From: Zoroaster sp. YZ-2022
Taxonomy: Eukaryota > Echinodermata > Asteroidea > Forcipulatida > Zoroasteridae
Assembly (NCBI GenBank): GCA_029582265.1
Contig: CM055837.1
Coordinates: 21,240,967 to 21,304,966, forward strand
Length of the DNA: 64,000 bases
Reading direction: 5' to 3'
Each line of letters starts with the position of its first letter. The stretch's first letter is position 1. Under the pieces are notes generated by a model. That model was not told the DNA's origin and made no database searches. It saw only the letters and a program-made list of their open reading frames with translations. Below are positions 49,701 to 58,700 of this stretch, in pieces. The position numbers were made by a program, and so were the translations under genes.

Positions 49701-52700
49701 CAATGGGGTGATTGCTCTAATTCATGGATATAGTGGGTGTGGTCAATGGGGCGATTGCTCTAATTCATGGATATAGTGGGTGTGGTCAATGGGGTGATTG
49801 CTCTAATTCATGGATATAGTGGGTGTGGTCAATGGGCGATTGCTCTAATTCCTGGATATAGTGGGTGTGGTCAATGGGGCGATTGCTCTAATTCCTGGAT
49901 ATAGTGGGTGTGGTCAATGGGGCGATTGCTCTAATTCATGGATATAGTGGGTGTGGTCAATGGGGCGATTGCTCTAATTCATGGATATAGTGGGTGTGGT
50001 CAATGGGGTGATTGCTCTAATTCATGGATATAGTGGGTGTGGTCAATGGGGCGATTGCTCTAATTCATGGATATAGTGGGTGTGGTCAATGGGGTGATTG
50101 CTCTAATTCATGGATATAGTGGGTGTGGTCAATGGGCGATTGCTCTAATTCCTGGATATAGTGGGTGTGGTCAATGGGGCCATTGCTCTAATTCCTGGAT
50201 ATAGTGGGTGTGGTCAATGGGGCCATTGCTCTAATTCCTGGATATAGTGGGTGTGGTCAAAGGGGCTATTGCTCTAATTCCTGGATATAGTGGGTGTGGT
50301 CAATGGGGCTATTGCTCTAATTCTTGGATATAGTGGGTGTGGTCAATGGGGCGATTGCTCTAATTCATGGATATAGTGGGTGTGGTCAATGGGGCGATTG
50401 CTCTAATTCATGGATATAGTGGGTGTGGTCAATGGGGCGATTGCTCTAATTCCTGGATATAGTGGGTGTGTTCAATGGGGCGATTGCTCTAATTCTTGGA
50501 TATAGTGGGTGTGGTCAATGGGCGATTGCTCTAATTCATGGATATAGGGGCAATTGTATCCTTTTTGACACGCATGGAAAAAGAAATGGAAATTGACTAT
50601 ATATTCTCCCAATTTGATCCATGTACAACTCCCTCCCCTTTTTAAGTCACCCTATTTTCTCTCACTCTACAATAATTTCCTCCGAGTCACAGTTTTATCA
50701 TTCTTATTTTTCAGATCTCAGCAAGAATCTCTAATGTCTACAGACCACAGATCTGGTAGTCAATCTCTTAGCCAACCATCAGACATGGAAACTCTAAGTT
50801 TACTATCAAATGAGTTCAACATTAATGTTCAAAGCCTTCTCTTAGAGGCCTACAGTAGTATCGGTGAACCAGATGGTGTGTATGGATGTGGGGCAGGAAG
50901 ACTCACAGATACTTATGCAAGGTTTGTACCGAGTCACATATAAAAATACTTTTAACACATTAATTATTGAATTATACTGCAGCAAACGACTCACCAAATG
51001 GAATGATTCAACTCAACTATGTCGCTTAGATATCTCTTGTCAATTGCACTGTTTTACTCTGTCAAGTTTTTGCATCCAGGTTGATCTTGGTCGGTCTATC
51101 TGGTGGTCTTTCTCAGTCAGGATCAGGTTTTTTTTAAACCCCTTTAGAGCCCCTTCTTTGCTGTTTACAGAAACATGAAGCCACTACCTTTTTGTTTCCT
51201 TGTTTATATCCCTGATAGAATCCATACCTATGAGCATGAAGGTGATTGGAATAAAGCACTTAGTGCATATGACCTCAAACTACAATCCAGGCAAACGGGA
51301 CAGCAAGAGATTGGTGTCTTACAAGTAAGATTTGGAAACATGTTCTTTTAAACAGACACTTCTGGCATAATGAAATGAGAAGATGTGATTTTGAACAATC
51401 GATGCCCAAAATTATCTTTCATTCCCCGAACTCAAAATGTGATTTTGGACTTCAGTTGTTCAATTTCAGATCCTATAAATGACTATTTTTGCTTAAATGC
51501 CAAAATTATATGTTTTGTTATCGTCATAATTGTGTGAGCAATAGTTAAGACTTAAGGCTTTTGAGTTGTTTGTTTTGAAAATGAATACAAAGATTATATT
51601 GTCCTTTGCTGATATTTACAAAATAACACTTTTACAGGCAATGCAAAACATTGGTCTCAGCCACATTTTGACTGTATACCTACAAGGCCTACGATCGGAG
51701 GAGATGGCATTTGGTCCTGAGATGGCCGAGTTCCAATATGAAGCAGCTTGGAGGAATGGACTTTGGGATCTTGAGTTGGATGATAAGAACCAAACTAACT
51801 CCAATGGTTACCATCAAGCACTGTTCAATGCTTTATCCTGTCTACGAGACAAAGAGTCTGAATCATTCCAAGTGGCACTGCAACATGCCCGATTAAATAC
51901 TGTGCATCAGTTATGCCATGTCAGTATGGACAGTGCTTACAGTGTGTACCCAATGTTATCCAGGTTGCAGAGCCTTGTGGAGATGGAAGACTTTGGATCT
52001 ATGATGCTCAAGTAAGTCTTGCTCTGCAGGATAGATAATGAGCTGTATTCATCCATATAGTTTGCATTTACAGATGAAACTAATATCATTATTTTTCTGA
52101 CTGACTAACATAGGGCTGGTTAGACTGATTAACATAGCCCTATGTTAGTCAGTCTTGATGGTCAGTGCCCTTGCTTATTGAGCACTATGTTAGTCAGTCT
52201 TGATGGTCAGTGCCCTTGCTTATTGAGCCCTATGTTAGTCAGTATTGATGGTCAGTGCCCTTGCTTATTGAGCCCTATGTTAGTCAGTCTTGATGGTCAG
52301 TGCCCTTGCTTATTGAGCCCTATGTTAGTCAGTCTTGATGGTCAGTGCCCTTGCTTATTGAGCCCTATGTTAGTCAGTCTTGATGGTCAGTGCCCTTGCT
52401 TATTGAGGTACTTGTCAGAAACCATGTCACATCTATCTTGAATCCTGCATCATTATATTTCTTTGCTTTATTACTTGAGTAATATTTGATGACCTTAATT
52501 TGGTTGTTATTTCAGCAACAGTCAACCTGTTTCTGTTCTGCAAAACTGGACCTCTCAGCTTGCCCTAATGGACAATGACTTTGAGTTTGCAGAACCAACT
52601 CTTGCCCTAAGAACTGTGTTACTGCAGCTGTTACTAGAAAACACTGATTATACCAATCATACACAAGCTTATCAAGGTCTTGTCAAACACCTCAAAAACC

Positions 52701-55700
52701 AGACAGAACTGGCCAGGAAAGCAGAAAGATTTCAGGTACAATGAAATTGTTAATTTATTTTATATAAATTTAGGGATAACTGACTCGGCAATGTTGAATA
52801 TAAATGTGTACTAAAAATAGCTCTATTGTTGGTTACCAATTAAACTGAACAGGTCTATGTTGGTTACCAGTTAACCTAACAAGCTCCATGTTGGTTAATA
52901 CCAACTGATTACATCACTTGTAAGCTTAATTTGTAGAACACGGTGGTTGTAGCAGTGATTCAGACATCAGTCAATTTTATCTGCTCATCCAAAATCTTTT
53001 TTTTTGTAAATATTGTCATCCATCAATTTTGAAGTATTGCTAAAAGCTTTTGATATTTATCTATAAATATATGTGACTAGAGTAGCTTTGTTTAATATGA
53101 GAGGTGCTTATCTAACAGATCGCAGAGAAAGCTTTGGCAACCCTACAGAACCTGGACAAACCAGCTGAAGTTTATGATCCATCTTGGTGGCGTCAGATTG
53201 AAGAGGCTAAAGTTTACTGGACGAGAAATGAGAGAACAACTGCAATGCACCTCATGAAAGCACTTCTGGACAAGATCAGTAGGGTAGGCTCATAATTTGA
53301 ACAATTTTAAGACTTCAAATTTTTAACCAGAAATTTTTAACAAAGTCATTCCTTTTTTTAATGACTAATGAAACAAAATTTAGATTTTTGCAACCAGTGC
53401 CTAATGACTGATCCAAAATAAATATATAATTTTAGAAAGGAATTGGACAGTTAGTTCTTGTTCCATCCTATCATTACAGATTCACTTGCAAGATAATGTT
53501 GCAGACTCCCTGCATCCTCAGGTTTTAACTATCTATGGCAACTGGCTCGCTGAGACATGCTCAGATAGTCCCAACATCATCATTGAACAGTACATGGAAA
53601 AGGTAGGAAATTTTACAAGATAATTAAGGCAAATATGCCATCAAATGAAATGCTACAGATAAGGTTGGCAGTTGAGAATCTTAATTCTATCTGTGGCTCT
53701 CTGCCCTCAAATAAAATGCTACAGATAAGGTTGGCAGTTGGGAATCTTAATTCTATCTGTGGCTCTCTGCCCTCAAATAAAATGCTACAGATAAGGTTGG
53801 CAGTTGGGAATCTTAATTCTATCTGTGGCTCTCTGCCCTCGAATAAAATGCTACAGATAAGGTTGGCAGTTGGGAATCGTAATTCTATCTGTGGCTCTCT
53901 GCCCTCGAATGAAATGCTACAGATAAGGTTGGCAGTTGGGAATCGTAATTATATCTGTGGCTCTCTGCCCTCAAATGAAATGTATCCTTACAATATATAT
54001 TTCATGTTCTGTGTATTTACAGGCTGTTGACATCTATGTTGCTAGGCAAGACACAAGTACTCCAGCCATTGAGGCACAATTATCTCTTGGCAGATTCGCT
54101 GATAATCAGTACCAGAATGTTGTAAACTACATGAAGTCTAGTGAATTTGAGGCCAAGCAAGCTTTGTTGAAGCAGGCTAAAACAGATTATGAGGCACTAA
54201 TGGCCATGGGTGAGAAGCAGTGCAGGTATGATGTCCACTCTGTGCACACTTAGATATCTTGATATGCTGTAACTTATTCATCACATTATATTGTCATTTA
54301 AGTATCAAAAAGACTATCACTCTTTCATTAGAATAGACCCTTAATGTTTCTGTTATTATCTTGTTCACCAACTGTATAATAAATTAACATAAAAACCTCA
54401 CTGTATAAAAATTAACATAAAAAACCTCACTGTGTAATATATTAACATAAAAATCTCACTATATAATCAATTAGCATAAAACCTCACTGTATAATAAATC
54501 AACATAAAACCTCACTGTGTGAGAGCCACCAGCTTATTTACTAAAATGTACCTCAATTTGATTCAACAAGACTTGTGTAATAGAGCATCAAATTGATTAT
54601 ACCGTTATAATACAGTGTCCATATTTGTCTGGCTCCTTGACTTCCAATGACAATTTGTCATAGTTAAAATGCAAATTGAAAAGTACCAGTTATTTATTCA
54701 TTTTCAACCCTATAAACTTGTGTATTAGAGAATTAAGATGATTATTAACAAAAGTAATTTGTTGATATTGTGAAATACTCTAGATACCTTCTCACTCTTC
54801 AAAAGCAATCTGAGATTGATGAGCTGGAGTTAGGTTCTATGATGCAAGACCGAGAGAACTTCTTACACAAGGCCATAGAATGTTACCTCAAATGCCTGGA
54901 GTTTGGAAGCCAAGAACATGACATGAGGGTCTTCAGAGTTTGCTCGCTGTGGTTTGACAACTCCAATGATGATTACTTAAATAATCTTATACAGGTAGCT
55001 AAGTATTTTACATCCTACCCCTTTGTGTGAGTTACATTAGTCAAGTCTTTGTATCAGTCATAACACAATGATTCAATTCCCAGTCTCATTTCAGTGATTC
55101 AATTCCTAGTCTCATTTCAATGATTTGGTTACTCTAGATAAAAGAAACATTCAAAACTTGAATGAATTCTTCAAACTAAATTTGACTTGAACAAAGATAC
55201 AATCTAAAACCTTTCAATTGAGTTATATATATTTGGGATCTAAAACTATGCAAAAATATTCCAAATCAACTGAGCATTTTTGTTAAATTGCGAACTGTCT
55301 TTTTTTCCAGGAGTCTTTTGAGAATATTGAAAGCTGCAAATTCCTTCCTTTGCTGTATCAACTAGCTGCTAGAATGATAACAAAGACTCAAGATAAACAA
55401 CTCTTCCATCAAGTATTGAATGAGGTATGAATGGTAGTTTTATTGTGTGGCAAAATCAAAGTCTTGTTAATAATGTATAGTGGAGATTATGATTTGTTTA
55501 CACTAGAAGAACTCAACAGCTGACATTAACAAGTTGATATTTCTTTAAATAGTTGATAGAGAAGATGGCAAGAGATCATCCCCACCATGCACTTCCTATT
55601 ATTCTCGCTCTTGCTAATGCCAACAAGGATGCAATCATCACCTCAACCAAGAAGACAGGTAGACTTGGTCGTACCAGCTCTGTGAAGGATAGTGATACCA

Positions 55701-58700
55701 GTCATGCTGATGAAGTAAGTAGAAGGTTTAATTTTTTTTATCTAGACGTTTATGTGATGTATTTCCAGCTTCAAATGTGTACAATAGAAATGAAGAATTC
55801 CAAGGCAGTTGTTGACCCATTAATCAAGTATAACATGTCAAACATGTTCACAGCCAGAAGTAATGGTTACATAACTTAAATTAATTGTCATCTCATGTTT
55901 TACTCAACCTCCAAATATGACTTTAAAAATAATAAATTAAATAATTCTGTTACCATAGATTAACATAAATATTGTGAGAATTATTATTTTTAATATGTGC
56001 CAAAAACACATTATAATGTCGTCATGTATAGTTTTTATTTTTATCAGATTAACCTGTCCGATATGAAATTATTCAACATCATTGAAATAGTTCCATGTGT
56101 TCCATGTGTTATTTTAATTACATAGATCCATTTTGGAGTGCCATGGCCGAGCGGTTTAGTGCATCGGATTTGTGTTCTGATGGCTGAGTCGTCAGAATGT
56201 GGGTTCGAATCTCGAGCAAGACACTTTACCATAATTGCTTCTCTCCACCCAGGAGTAAATGGGTGCCTGTAAGGGCAGAGTTGGTTGATTAGCCCATATG
56301 CGCCGAAATGGCAGCAATTGAGCTGTATACTCCCCGGGGAGCTGAGATGGTTTCAGGAATGATTTATGAGCCTGATGAACAGGGGTAATAATGTACAGCC
56401 CTCTGATACGTCGTATAAGAGTGCTTTAAAAATGCCTCCATTATTATTATTATTATTTAGGCTAGAATGCAAGCTGCTCAAGACATGTTGAATCGGCTGA
56501 GATCAACGCGTTGTTCATCTATTATAGCTGGATTAGAGAGACTTTCTGATGCATATATTGAACTAGCATATTGGGATGTGTCTGATCATAAGAAAGAAAC
56601 AAGTATGTTGTCTTAATGTCATCTTAATCTTGTCTGTAATCTTTATGTCATCTTAATCTTGTGTGTAATCTTTGTCATCTTAATCTTGTCTGTAATCTTT
56701 ATGTCGTCTTAATCTTGTCTGTAATCTTTGTCGTCTTAATTTTATCTGTAATCTTTATTTCATCTTAATCTTGTCTAATCTTTATTTCATTACACAATAA
56801 ATATTTTCATATATTTTAACTTGAATTTGTATGGTTATAACCTTTGTACTGGTAAAATTGTTTATTGAAAATAATGGTTTTTGTTTGAAATTCAGCATAT
56901 GAAAAGTCAAAGTAATTTCATTTCAATGTCAGTTATAAAGTCTCCTCATTTATCATTTCTTTTATTATTTTATTAAAGTATTACTTTATTTTGTTTTCTT
57001 ACAAGGACCTATATCGCTTCCGACAACTCAACCTCTGACCCAGCTGAAACACTTACATCATGTTGCCATGCCAACCATGGAGATACCTGTGGATGCAACA
57101 TGTTGTTATGACAATATAGTTTGGATAGAGAGTTTTGATGGAAAGTTCAAGTTGGCTGGAGGTGTAAATCTTCCTAAGATTATCACATGTGTGGGGTCAG
57201 ATGGTATCAAAAGAAGACAACTTGTTAAGGTAATAAGAAACTTTTATCATGTGGCACCTATCTTGATATAATTCCATTATAAGGGAGGTGACGTGCTGAT
57301 AGACTTAGCTGTGTGTGTGTGCGCGTGACTGTTATGATTTTGTTTTGCAAAGTTTCTCACAGAAATGTTGAAAGTAATTACCTTTTAAATAAACCAGTTG
57401 TAATTCTTTCAGGGGAAAGATGACCTGAGACAGGATGCTGTCATGCAACAAGTCTTCTCGTTAGTCAATAAACTTCTACAAAGAAACCAAGAAACAAGGA
57501 AGCGGAGACTACAAATCAGAACATACAAAGTAAGATTACTGTCCATAATTAGAATGCCTTTGATATACATTGTGGGAGTGTATTTTGTTTAAAACTGTAA
57601 CTATTTCTATCTGTCATAGCTACACATTTTGTGATATTTATATGAAGTATAAATGCAAGTAGCAATATTTCCAATGATTTTTTTTTGGGGGGGGGGGTGG
57701 TATGTGTCAACTGATTTTAATAAGAATAAGAAAAGTTGTCATGTTGTTTGCAGGTTTTATGATTTTCTTTGGGCTAGGAACCGGTACCCAATGGTCCAAG
57801 GTCAGGAGCAGTACATAAAGACTTCAATTATTACCTGTGGGATTGAAAGTTTTAAGTCTCTTTTGTTGGTTTGTTATATTTGATTTCCAGATTGTACCTT
57901 TGTCTCAGCGTAGTGGCTTACTGGAATGGTGTGAAGGTACCATGCCTATTGGGGAATACCTCATTGGTAATCAGAAGACAGACCTAGGAGCTCACAAACG
58001 ATACAGGCCAAAAGACTGGACATCTATGGAATGTCGCCGCAAAATGATGGTAACAAATAATTGTCATAAAGCTAGCTCATGTTCTATTTGGCAAAATGTT
58101 TTTGCCATATTTGACAAAAACTTAAATATTAATAAGTTACATAGCATTTTGAATAATCTATTAGCTTAAGTGCATATTTTTTGTCTCTGTACACTGTAGA
58201 ATGCACACGGCAACAGCACCGAGCAAGGCAAGAAATACAGAGAGTACCTTGGAGTTATGACCAAGTTTAGACCTGTATTCCGTCATTTTTTCCTGGAGAA
58301 ATTTCCTGACCCAGCTGTTTGGCTTGAACGGAGACTAGCTTACACAAGAAGTGTAGCTACATCTTCTATCGGTAGGACTTATTAATATTGTCATAATCAT
58401 TGGTTTCTGATTAAATTGTTGGTTATCTTGGTTCTGTGACAACTCATCTGGTTTATTTATGTTTTTCTTTTCTTTAAGTTGGATATGTTGTTGGCCTAGG
58501 GGACAGACATGTCCAGAACATTCTGATTGACTGTAATCTTGCGGAGCTAGTACATATTGATCTTGGTGAGTATTACAAGACTGTAAAGTTATACTTTTTA
58601 TCACCATGTCTTATTTCTTCATGTGATAGAGTTATTAACACCTAAGACATTGTTATCAAGTACCCTGAAGGCATGGTAGATGACCTTATTGTGGGCACCA

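Noticed and set aside
49060..50548. CRISPR-like regular repeat array
   Set aside because: The units are contiguous with no unique spacers, and the context is a eukaryotic intron. It is a minisatellite. The same applies to the arrays at 5296, 27249, 30218 and 41422.
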